Below, one piece after another: positions 10,901 to 21,900 of a stretch of DNA of 64,000 nucleotides. The notes under the pieces were generated by a model, which had not been told where the DNA came from, did not search any database, and saw only the letters and a program-made list of their open reading frames with translations. Origin of the DNA: Cymodocea nodosa (Eukaryota > Streptophyta > Magnoliopsida > Alismatales > Cymodoceaceae); assembly GCA_036874045.1 (NCBI GenBank), contig CM072346.1, positions 12,376,001 to 12,440,000 on the forward strand, written 5' to 3'. Every line of letters begins with the position of its first letter. The stretch's first letter is position 1. The position numbers and the translations under genes were made by a program.

Positions 10901-13428
10901 TATAGCTGCAAATGTTTGATAAATCTCCACAACTTATCCAGAAGCACATGAATTGAGAAGTAACCCTTAACTCTGATTTCATTGATGTAGAGTGAAAATC
11001 TGTTCATGGTTCTTGTAAATCCTAGAAATATTATCCCCATGTTCACCCAAGTATTATTTATTGACAGTTTTCTCTTCCATCTAAGCATCATAATTTCATA
11101 AGAAACATCCATACTATTCACAAGTCTGGTAATTTGCAAACTAATCTTCTTGTTTGTCGTCTTTGGTCCCTAGAGCTTTTGAGTAAGATGATGAATCCTT
11201 TCATGATCTCCAATGAATATCTCAAAATGCTTGATACCAAGAAGGTAATTCTGTCCATTAAGATTCACATATTTATTGCTCAAACTCCTTTTTAACTACT
11301 CATAAGTTAGAAGATGGACGAAGACATTGGTAGACTATTTCGTAAAAAAAATTCTGCAGGGATGGCCTAATTTTCATGCAAAACTAACATATGCACAAAG
11401 AACACCTTAATTGTGGATAACGACAACAAATTGGCACCAATAGCCATTCAATTAAACATGATTAAAAGTTGGGGTCACAAGAAAATGCTTGGGCACCATA
11501 CTTGCACAAACAGATGTAGAAACAAATTGGCAACCTAGAACATGGCTAGAAGGATGTAAACAGGTCTGCCAATGCTGCTGGAGAATGGATTGGATTGTGG
11601 TCTAAGATTGGAGAGAGTGCCAACATGACTGTCCGGTAGTGGGTGAAAGAAAATGCGGGAGGGAAGTATGGGACTAGCTATCTGGTCTGAGCAGTGGTCG
11701 GCTTGTGGCAGCAACTCTTCTTTTCTCTGTTTTTGTTTGGTGGATCTTAAACCCCAATGCTCTATTTGCGAGAATGGAAAATTATTTATCGCTATGAGTG
11801 GGTCACATGCATAGGGTTAGATTTAGTACACACGGTTGGATAGCCAACAACCTGGTAAAAATTCAGGTTAACTATAATAACTCTAGCGGCGTTGTTCTAA
11901 AAAAACTGACAGCATTGATTGATTGGTGTCTTTTTAAGGAATGAGCTACTGAAATTTGTCCTTTTGGTTTGTCATATTCTTTAAACTTATCCTTTCTAAC
12001 ATTTTAATTTAGGAATGCAATACAGAGGACTATTTGCTGAAAAAAGGCATGATATACTCAAATTTGTCTCTAAGAACATGTGTTTGGAACTTGAAGAATT
12101 TGTTACAAAGGGGTTGGTATAACGTTAACTTTGTCAGTAATTTTCTTATTTTATTTGCTTCATGCTCACATGGCTGTACTTTTTTGCAAGATCCGATTTA
12201 ATTCCATACTTCCTGCTCCGGCTTGGTATCAAAAGGAAGTCAAAAAATGTATGCATTTTCAAATTTATTCTATATATCATGCTTCTTGTGCTTTATAGAT
12301 AATCTAGATTCACCATCTAAATCTATGCAACAATTTATTAGAATTTGGACAATATCCTGTTATTCTCTAATCTTCAGTCATTTCTAAAGCAACCATGACT
12401 CATACTTGAAAGTTATGAAATTGCAGGATAATGAGATTCAAAAGTCAACACAAGAAGATCGGGTGCCTGACTCTACCTTTTCAAAACGTTGCAATAGATT
12501 TTCCCAGAGCCTGATGGGAGACAATGCATCACTCATTCCCATACAACAAGGATCGAAGGAATCACTTGAACATCATCTACATGAAGATCTCAATCCCAAC
12601 CACCTTTGGCAGTTAAATTTAGAGGGCCAGGTCTCTCCAGCTTGGCATGTGGATGAAAAAGATACTCAGTACAATAATAAAAGAGCTTCTTCAATGGATA
12701 TTAAAAGCATGGAACTGGATATTGGCACTGCTTTAAGCAGTAGATGCTTGGATGAGGAGCATCGCTCCATGGATACCTTGATCCCTGACTTTGAGTACTT
12801 TAGCCCTACAGATGTGCCTTGTAGGAGGCAACAGTTGATGAAGCTTTCAGATTTTCTTTCTGAAGCTTTTCCTCAGGATTCTTCTGCAAAGCAACTTGTT
12901 CCATTTGGCAACTCAAGCCTTGTAGAGTTTAATGAGCTAGATAATCCTGATGAATATGCAGTATTCACAAGAAGCAATCAATGTGCGCCTTGGTTGGGGA
13001 GGGTGGACACAGACACGATTTCAGAAGAAGAGTCCTCTTTCAATTCTGATGGTACACTCAGAAATATTATGAACCACGTACCACATACTCTTTGTTCTGC
13101 TCCATTTGTTAGTGTCGACTTCCAACTAATAGGCAATCATGCTGACAGCAATATGCTCAATTATTTCCCTAGCAATGGTTTTTACTTGTCTCTAGATAAA
13201 ATCAACCAGAGTTTAGATGGCGCCCTTGTACCTAGTTCCAATTTCATGTTGGAATCGGGAAGTATAATGATTGATTCCTCCATGGAGCATTCCCTCTTTC
13301 TACGTTCTGACCTCCAGATCCAAGAGGCGAGTGCAGCAGGAACATTTGGCATTGATGATAATGATGGAATTCAAAGATTTAAATACGGTGAATGTGGTAT
13401 TGCTAACTTTTTGCAAGATTATTTTTAA
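1837..13428 (+). CDS. Unrecognised protein of about 549 aa with an RVRF PP1-docking-like motif
   Basis: I read a spliced gene with exons 1837-1945, 4891-4926 (weakest), 5064-5204, 5330-5470, 5554-5670, 12013-12116 and 12427-13428. The first five junctions all split a codon after base 1, the last is phase 0, and the frame stays open throughout. An extra exon at 12191-12248 is possible. The protein starts MAEESFKPRPPLSRKRR, with a basic N-terminus suggesting nuclear location. KRVRFAD at about residues 65-71 fits the RVxF docking motif for protein phosphatase 1. The large last exon (about 333 codons) is acidic and Ser/Asp/Asn-rich, includes LMKLSDFLSEAF, and ends in FLQDYF. I recognise no folded domain. 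The E2F-like site and RVRF motif would suit a cell-division regulator, but that is inference. There is no C-terminal RWD-like region as expected for a KNL1 scaffold. The splice structure is better supported than any function. Confidence 0.62.
1954..1980 (+). repeat. Uninterrupted run of 27 cytosines
   Basis: A C27 homopolymer starts 9 bases after the end of exon 1 of the first gene, just inside its intron. Such runs are unstable, can form an i-motif (C strand) or G-quadruplex (G strand), and are often mis-sized in assemblies. Confidence 0.95.
2175..2635 (+). repeat. Tandem duplication of about 225-238 bp in intron 1
   Basis: Two diverged copies lie head to tail. AGAAGCATTTAGGG occurs at about 2187 and 2412, TATCTCCGTGTG at about 2291 and 2519, and GAGTTGATTTATT at about 2364 and 2602. 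No coding content. The second copy has small insertions, so the offset grows along its length. Confidence 0.75.
3085..3770. mobile_element. Long-inverted-repeat MITE, copy 1, with a perfect 20-bp internal hairpin
   Basis: The left part (AAAGTGATAGAATGTAAT and following) matches, imperfectly over roughly 100 bp, the reverse complement of the right part near 3660-3770. The core is AT-rich, with a stretch shared with copies near 25.41-25.90 kb and 55.71-56.07 kb (ATTTAACAAATTGCATTTCC-type words). Inside, 3562-3581 is the exact reverse complement of 3661-3680, enclosing a 29-bp tandem repeat of two units (about 3602-3659). No coding capacity. The element ends and any target-site duplication are not resolved. 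Confidence 0.6.
7970..10200 (-). mobile_element. Degraded non-autonomous Copia-type LTR element, minus strand
   Basis: Read on the minus strand, TTGGTATCAGAGCC near 9981-9997 is a Copia-type primer-binding site (initiator Met-tRNA, TGGTATCAGAGC). About 1.85 kb further along, AACTTGAGGGGAAG near 8130-8145 is a typical polypurine tract, followed directly by an LTR-like start TATTAGAGAAAATAAAG. The sequence between has T-rich tracts but no pol domains. The two presumed LTRs have diverged too far for me to align end to end, so the outer limits are approximate. Confidence 0.45.
9255..9420 (+). mobile_element. LTR-like fragment
   Basis: The sequence begins TGTTAGAGTTATTATG and runs through AT-rich sequence to about 9420, where TTGTTATCAG resembles a decayed Copia primer-binding site. 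This looks like a small Copia/TRIM LTR remnant inside the older element. No second LTR was found. Confidence 0.3.
10760..11290 (-). pseudogene. Copia gag relic
   Basis: Minus-strand translation, switching frame, gives pieces typical of plant Copia gag: WLVNSM-like LVNSMD, then NISRIYKNHEQIFTLHQ, then a segment ending SFGLNPELS, the analogue of the common FLSGLNPEL motif. Stops and frameshifts break it, and no downstream integrase or reverse transcriptase follows in order. It is a fragment within the large intron of the first gene. Confidence 0.5.
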
Positions 13429-15953
13429 ATTTGTGCGTCAAAGAAATGCAAGTATGTACGGTGACTCTGGTGGCTGCTGCAATTTTGAAAATACAGGCTT
13501 CCTTCTGTAAAACAATTCAAGATGGAGGAAAACTCATTGGATTTGAGGCATTGACCAAGAGGGATTTGAGACTGCTTGGTGACAGGATTGTCATTTACCA
13601 TAAGTATATTACAGTCATCTGAAGAACCTCGACTGCTCCCTCATTGTTTGTACATAGGCCGGGTGTAGTAGTCTTGCCCAGCATTCAGTTGCAATTATCA
13701 GAATTTTTGATTGTTGAGTAAATGCTTTCTTCTTTGAACTTGTTGCTACAACATCTATGATCCATGCAGTTCATTGTGATGCTTTAACTTTGTACATGCT
13801 TCTTAGAAATCTGAAAGGTCCTTTTGAGTACAAAATAATGCTTGGAAATGGTGCCTTGTGTTTGTTTTGGAGGGCTGTGTGGTTACTTGCTAGGATATGC
13901 TCTCTTCTTTCTGCTTTTATTCTACCCTATATGCAAACGTAATGCAATTCTAGCCTATCTGGATTTCTGAACTACCGTGAGAAATCAACTAAAAAATGCA
14001 TTTTATCCTATTGCTACCGAGATTCTTGAGCTATTTATTTTAGGTAGTGTTTGAGATGGATTTTGATTGATTCAATTATCAAGTAATTGAAATTTTATGA
14101 TTATGGATCATTGTAAAAAAATCTATTTAGAATGTAAACTGCAGATTTTGATTTTCTGTTGAAAATTGGTGGCCAAAAAATGATCTTACTCTATTAGTTA
14201 TACGTCTAATATTAACATAATATGGTTATAATATTATTATACTATAAATATCCTAAATAATAATTATTATTTGTTAGAATTAATGCAAATAATATCATTT
14301 AAAGTTAATATAATATTAATTTGATTTTTGGATTGTATCGATGATGACGGTCAATGTTATAATATTTAATTGATTTGAATGTAATAACACCTAACAAGTT
14401 ATCAATATTTTCATGTAAAAAAACCAAGTTACAGTTGAAATTCAAGAATCTTGCAAAATTGAAAATTTTGTCAACTCTTTTGGGTGTAATGTCTTGCATT
14501 GGATTTTCGTTAGAATCTAAAAAGTTTAAAATCAGGGTATCGAAATTTTGTCCCAACATATTGAGCAGGTTCTAGTGGTCTATTCAATGTTTATAGGAGC
14601 AGAATAGGAGGCTTTTGAAATAAAAGTGTGCATGGGTAAATAACAAAAGACAAAGGCTCCACTAGCGCTCTTCAAGGAATTTGAGCTCTATCATGGAACG
14701 GTGAATGCCTTTAGGGTTTTCAATGAGAAGCATGCAGGCATGCAGGGTGAAAAAGCGCTTAAATGAGATTTCAATATGAGAAGCATGCAGTTCTCCGAGT
14801 GAAAAAATGAGAGAATTCTCAATGGAAGACTTTGGATCCAATAATTGAAAGAGTGCTCGGTAATACCAACCACACAATGGTTACTTGTGAATTCTATGTT
14901 ATTAAGTCGAAGCAGCAATTGTCGACTAAAGGCATTCTCTAAATTCTTCCAATAAAATAGGAAACAAATGGAAGAACTCTATAAACATAAACAGTCTGTT
15001 TGGTAATGTTTATTTTAATTTAACGTATGAAAATAAGCTCTCATTTTAAGTTGGTATGTAAAAATAAGCTCGCATACACATAATAAGTTTGATAATTATT
15101 ACTGAAAAACGCTAACATATTTTCACACATAAATTGAAATAATCATTACAAAACATCTCCAAAATGAATACAGAATTGAAAGATCACAAAACTCATTTAG
15201 AAGCATGAGCACTTTCTGCACTTGAGAAAGACAAAAGAGCACAAACTCTAGTGTGAGGTTATTGGAAACAGACCTAGACATAAGAAGTGGAGAATTGATA
15301 ATCTTTTACCGTTGTGTATGAGGTCATTCATGATTCATGGGCCCAAAAGCTTCTTCCATGGATTATGTAGTTACAATCCCTTAAAGAGAAAATGGCCGTT
15401 CCTATGTGCACCCCATAGCTGGTGATGGGAATAAGATCAACTTGCAAAGCTTGAACAATTGTGTTTTATAGATGAGTTTTGTAGGCTTTATCAATGTGGA
15501 CTCAGAACTAAAGGCTTGGAGAGTTTCCCGAGAAGAGTGTTGTAAACTAGGGAAAGAGGAGAGACGAAGGATGCAGGAAAGAATGCAGGGGAGACCACTC
15601 AACTTATGTAACAAAGGCCGGTGGATTGATGTTATCAAATGTGAGTTTGAAGACCAAAGACTATGAACCACATTAACAAAAAAACATTTGCTCAAAGAAT
15701 TTCACATCTTTAAAGGACATTATAGTGATTTTATAATGACTATATGTTTTTTTTTGGCTAATTTATAATGACTATATGAAACTAACATTTACCAATAGTC
15801 CCTCTGTAACCGGGCAGCCTGCACATGCTTTTTGCAAGTGTATGAAAACGGTCTTGTGAATGTCCTGCCTCTTTACTAGCATAAGTAATGTCATTAATAG
15901 CAGATACAAAACCAACATAAGAGAGGTCAGCTACAAAATCATCTATAATCCGT
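13429..15953. other. Convergent intergenic region between the first gene and CPN10
   Basis: About 13429-13750 is probably 3' untranslated sequence of the first gene, and the stretch just below 15954 should be the CPN10 3' untranslated region. Between them I see a small MITE (14996-15154) and a short direct duplication of ATTTATAATGACTATATG (about 15731-15780). The scattered short open frames have no recognisable content. No further gene is supported. Confidence 0.55.
14996..15154. mobile_element. 159-bp MITE
   Basis: The ends are inverted repeats of about 35 bp at roughly 80% identity. The left end reads TGTTTGGTAATGTTTATT, and the reverse complement of the right end reads TGTTTTGTAATGATTATT, continuing through AATTTA and GTGAAAATA on both sides. 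No coding capacity. I could not settle the target-site duplication, so the superfamily is open. Confidence 0.65.
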
Positions 15954-18900
15954 CTACTCAACGATAGCAAGCAAATCACTAGTACGACAGAAGCAATGCC
16001 TAGCATCCGTTCCAAGATCCACCTGATCAAGACAAATCAAACACTAGAATTTCAGCACAGTAAATTATAAACCATTACGAAAAGCTACAGGACTCCTCAT
16101 TTTTCATTCACTTCTCTATCCTGACCCTGATATAATTTGTGTACAACATAGATTCTGGATGATCTGAGTAGACGTACAAAAGATAATAACTTTGATCGCA
16201 TTTGTTTTAGAGTAGACAAGGATATTTATAATTGTGTAAGAGTGAATGACATTTCTAATCTCAAAGAATACTGATATAAATATCACATTTCCAACTTTAA
16301 CGGAAACAAATATGAATACAAATAACATGAATATCTAAATATCACTTCAAACGTATACATATGTATATAGACATGTACACACACAACATATAGAAAAACA
16401 CTAATATTAAAAGAGATGAGACAATCAATATTGACATTAACACATTATCATCAGAGCATATTATCATTATATATTATAAATATTAAAGAATATACATGAT
16501 TCTTAATAGTTAATGCTCTCATATGTAGCATTGCTTTATAAAAAGAATATCTTTGTTAAATATAAAAAAAGCCTTATCGTGCATTCGTTTAATTAAGCGC
16601 ACATTATAATCTGTGTGTGGGTGTACATACAGGCGTTTGTCATATTTGTTTTAAAACATTGGATCAAAATCTAACATATATCATTAAAGCAACCACTTTT
16701 TGGTAAGTGATGTTGATTTTACAGGTGATTTTGCTTGCCCTCTACTTTTGGACTATAATAGGCAATTTCCTCTATTGTTTCAATTCGTAGATTTCATACA
16801 TGGAAATTGTTGCAAAATTTAGGGAAATCAAATTGATTGAACGATTTTTTTATGATATTTTAAATGATTTTTTTATTGGTTTCGTGACTTAAAGACATTA
16901 ATTTCCCTCCCTCAACGTGCATTTCAAAAAATGTACAATAAATGCTCTCAATTTTCAAAATAGAAGTGGAGGGAGAAGAAGAAAGTATAAGTGTTGGCAG
17001 AGAAGAGATGGAGATTGTCAGTAAAGGAGCTGATGAGAGATGATTGATTGATTAGGACATTTCAGGATCAAATAGGCTATAGCGCAAGAAACACGGTTGA
17101 GGAGTTTTGAAGGAACAATCCTCATTAAGTGGCCATAGCATTACAAGCGATCATTGCAATAGTTAGATGTTTATGACCGTACTTTTTAAGGCACCCAAGA
17201 TGCCTTGGGTTCTTGTGCGCCTAAGCAACGCCTACGTAGCACCCAAGCACCTATTAAAATATTTAATTTTTTAATTTTTAAGTATATATTATATATATTT
17301 ATGTATATCTGATAATAATTATATATAGCTTTAACTCCGTTATTTCCCCAATAGCATTCAAATATATAAATGATCCTAAGATAATATCAAAATATAAGAT
17401 GAAATGATACTAATACGTATATTTCATTAATATATAATCAATCGTATATTTCAATAATTATGTGTATTTTAATTTAAAACCATGTAGGAAAGCAATTCTT
17501 ATTAAATAATTTTTAAATACTTAAAATAATTATGATTTGCATTTGAAATAATTTCAATTCTTATTTATCATTTATATGATCATGTATCATTTACCATTTT
17601 GTAATAATTAAGTAATATTATTTACCATTTACTATTGTTGTACTATCTGTTGTAGAGACAACAATAAATTTCCAAAAAGACAATAACCATATGTTAGTGA
17701 CAAGCTATTAATGGTAACTGCAAGATCTACTTTTAGAAATATGTAAAAGATTGCATAGAAATCAAGCAATTATCATATTTTCATTTGTATTCAATTTTTG
17801 AATGCAAATTAGAAAACTAGATATGTAGTCATGAATTTACCAAAAAGGTCAAATGTAAATCTTGTTGTATTCAATTTTGAATTATAAATGAAAAAGAGTT
17901 ACAAAAATGCAACTGTAACTCTCTATAGGCACCTAACATATTTAATCATTTTCTTTCAAAACTGAACATAATTATATGGATGGTAAATTGGTAATATAAT
18001 CTACCGTGGATTAAAATTTGAACTTAATCCAAGTTGTATATGTCAAGATTTTTGAATTTAAATATTAATGTTAGAAATTTAGCAAAAACTAATCAATGTT
18101 AATACATCTAGATAAAGGATCAATACTTGCTTAATCTAAATAAAAATTTTATCATCTATTCATAATCATCTAAAGATAAATGTATACACCTCTGCTTTCA
18201 TGTATTTATGAGGGAAAAGTTCACTTACAAAAATTATTTTCTGCAGGTGCCTACAAGATATTTACCCTAAGAATTTTCTGGGAAAAATGAATAACAATTC
18301 CTAGCATTTACTTTTTGTCTATGATTTAAATTTCAAATTTTAAATAAATAGTGGTTTTGCAAAACCACTTTCATGTTTGGTGGTTATCGTCATCATCAAA
18401 TTGTAACAATAGAAATTAATCAATTTTAATGCATTTAGATCAACGATTAAGACTTGTTTAATCTAAATAAAAAATTTACCATATATTCATAATCAATCAT
18501 CTAATGATAAAAATCCATAAACTTCTTACACTTTTGTGTATTTATGAGAGAAAATTCTGCACCTACAAAAAAAATTTCCTACAAATGCCTACAGGAAATT
18601 TGCCCCTAAAGAATTTTAAAAAATATAGAAGACAATTTCTTGTGTTTCCTTTTTTGTCTATGATTTAAATTTCAAAATTTGGATAAATAGCGCTTTGCAA
18701 AACCAGATCCGGATTTGGTAGTTATCATAATTATCAACTGATAACAATGGTTGAGATGAGTCTCACTTTTAGAAGCATGCAAGAGATATGCCCCCATCCG
18801 CTCTCTCTCACTCTCTCTCTCAACACGCACACACACACACACACACGTGTATGTAGCAAGGTTATGGTCCAAGCCTACATGATGTGGGAAAAAGAACATG

Positions 18901-21900
18901 AAAACATACTCCAAATAAGGCAGTGAGCAAACATAAGGATGGGTCATGTATGAGAAGAGATGTTGCACGAAACACATCGATTGTGCCAATAATTGTAATA
19001 ATTAAATGAAAAAAAGTTGTAATTGTAAAGCCAAACTTAGTATCCAAAAAAATAAAAAATTACCTCATATGCATTGATATCAGAAAATAGTACCTGCATT
19101 GGAAAGATGCATTTTATTATTACATATTAAGTCATAAAAAAGAAGCCAAGAGAGATCAATCATCAAAAAGAAATACATAAAACATCACAATGGAAAATTT
19201 ACAACAAAATAAGCATCCACTTTTATAAAGGATGGGGCGGGAGCAATTGCTACAAAATGTCATATGAATATGACCATCTAGTGGTTTGTTGTCCATTAAT
19301 GTGTCATATGGTTTGGTCATATAATAACTAGAAAATATGAATGTAATATTCAGTCAAAAGGACTAAAGATGGCCTCAATTAAACAAAATCATTGAGATAT
19401 GTCACACCAGTCTAAATCAAGAATGGAGTCTTAATAGGCCATACTAAACAACAATGTTTTAGGTTGCATTTAGAACTATGATTAGTATTACCATCTACAT
19501 CTTTTATTGTGATTTATGTAAATATATAAAAGTCATGAGGATATCTTAGAAAACATAGAATAATGTCACCATTAGTTCTATGTAATTAACTTTTAAAAAA
19601 TTGCATTTGCACTGAAATGCAAAAACTACGTTTCCAAAAAAAAACTGAAACCATTGAATACGTTTAGAAACAAATTTTAGAAAAAACACCTTTATTGAAA
19701 AGTTGTGGTGCATCAGCAATTCTAAATGCAATCTTAATTCTAATATATAAGGCCGACTCTATGAATTCTATCCTTTATTTATTTCTATCTATAATCTTCA
19801 ATTAAATTATATATGTTAGAGAAGATAATGTAATAGGATTTTAGGTGTGAGTAGGTTTAACCCCACATTGCTTAAGTGATATTTATTCTTTTTGTGTAGT
19901 CTTTATTTATAGAAGCCTTATGTTTTCTTATGAATATCAATTTACTTCTACCCATTTCTTATGTTTCAACATGGTATTAGAGCTTAGGTTTTAAGAGTCC
20001 AAAAAATGAGAAATCTTGATAGGGAGGAGAGAAACTCTAGCTATCACTCTCCTCCCAACCACCACTACCATTGATAGCTATCCAAGATGCCGCTGTCAAC
20101 TATTGTCAAACTCTTCCCCCCTCCTTTCCCATGCTAACTGTGATGCCCCTCCTCTTGTGTCAACCACCCATCTCCTCTTACAACACTAGACTCATCTCTC
20201 AATGCTGTAACTCCTCCCTTCTCCTTCGATGCTTCCTTCTAGGGCACCACTGCTATCTTCACTTCTGCTTGCTAGCGTCAGCATCATGAACATCTCTTCT
20301 CTTGGGTGAAAACCTCGTTTGTGCCCTAGTCTATTGATGCCACTTGAATGTATCTTTTCACCACAGCAACTACCAATCAATGATGACCTTTAGCCACTTC
20401 TTGTCAATGATGATAGGACTTCTATGCACTCCTTCCTACCAATGGTGACTTACAGTCTACTTTTGGTGATGCTTCTACTTCTCTAAGGCTGCTCCAATTT
20501 TTTATCAAGATTTGGGATTTGTAGAACCTAAATAACAATCCACACTAGATCTCTTTTGTCCCATAGTAGTGGTTGATTTCACGATGTTGTATTGTAGATG
20601 AAAGGGGAGAAGAAGAAGATAAAGGAAAGAAATGAAGAGAAAAGGAAAGAACAAGAGAGAGAAAAAGGGGAGTAGAATCACAAAAAAAATCATGAAGAAA
20701 AAAGAGAGGAGAAAATAAAGGGAAAGTATGTTAAAAAAATGGTGGAAGTCAAAAAAAAGGGAAAAAATAAAAAAAGATTTGTTTAATAATCTATCATCAA
20801 TCTCCAATAAATTAATTATACTCTTGTGTGAACCTTAATGCTATAGCAATGTTGCTTCATTAAAGTTGTTTGTTTTCTATGAGATTAGCATTAGACATTG
20901 TTGTCTTGTTACCTTTATTAGATAATTGATGATGATTGTATTAGTATTTGTAGGAATATATTTGTGTAAGCCATTTAATATGTATAGGTATTCATATGTT
21001 GATTGAATCATGATGTCAACAAAAGAGCATGTACACTTGTTAAAGTGTGGTCAACTAGTGTTTAGATTATTTTTCTTATTTACAAAAAATTGCTATTATT
21101 TCTTGTTAGTGTCTGTTTGTTGTGTATCTCCTCGTTTATTTTATTATAATTTGATTATATATAAATTTGTTGCAAGCTAGATGCTCTAGTTTGAGGAAGT
21201 GTTAGATAAAATAATGTATTAGGATTTTAGGGGTACAGGTTTAGTCCTATATTGTTGAAATGATATTTATTCTCTTTCTGTAGTTTCTAAATATAGAAGC
21301 TTTACATTTGTTTATGAATATCAATCTACTTTCACCCATTTCTTGTCTTCCAACAATATAAATTTATTTTTTTCCACTATTTTTTAATTCTAATCAAGTA
21401 ATTTTTTGTCTTCATCTACCTCTTTTGAATCACCTACTTTAATTAAATTTTTTCCTTATATGCACATCTATAGACTTCTTGTGAACATGGTCAAACCACC
21501 TAAAGACCATTTGTCTTATTTTGTCTAAATCAGTGAAGCTTTTACCCCATCATAAAAAAAACAATATTTTTAACTTATATTTTAAATTGTATTACCACCT
21601 ATTTGTAGTACATTTGCGTCTCTATTACACTAACACAAGTTACTCTAACAAACCAACATGTTGTATCATAAAGAGTAGACATGAATACATGCAATATACA
21701 ATTTCCTTTTTATTTCTATTACACTTTAGATGCATTTCTCCACTTCATCCAACCTACTTTAATTTTGTGAATGATATCTTCTATGATTTCTTTATTACTT
21801 ATCATAAATCTTAAATATTTAAAATTCTAACATTAAAGGTTTCCTAACCATCCAATTGTATGTTTATGTTTCCATCATTGTTCCAATCATAATTAAACTT

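Larger units (their letters stand above)
5671..12012 (+). other. 6.3-kb intron of the first gene, filled with transposon debris
   Basis: The intron starts GTGAAC at 5671 and ends TTTTAATTTAG at 12012. It contains a triple 21-bp repeat (about 6598-6663, CCTTCACCACAATCCAATGA-type), several GGTATACC-type words (6948, 7012), a minus-strand Copia-type relic (about 7.97-10.2 kb), a solo-LTR-like fragment from about 9255 and a Copia gag relic (about 10.76-11.29 kb). None looks like an intact gene. Confidence 0.6.

Noticed and set aside
1837..13428. Assignment of the first gene as a KNL1/Spc105 kinetochore scaffold because of the RVxF-like motif
   Set aside because: The protein is about 549 residues and I see no C-terminal RWD-like domain or MELT array. 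A short motif alone is not enough.
15472..15695. Overlapping open frames on both strands between the first gene and CPN10
   Set aside because: No recognisable content, and opposite-strand frames of equal quality indicate chance.
15782..16030. Minus-strand 82-codon frame with a hydrophobic N-terminus, at first sight a small membrane protein
   Set aside because: It is an out-of-frame reading of the last CPN10 exon (16022-15954) and its 3' flank.
20505..20807. Phe/Leu-rich membrane-protein-like frame on the minus strand
   Set aside because: Translation of a purine-rich AAAGAGAAGG tract inside the TRIM element.
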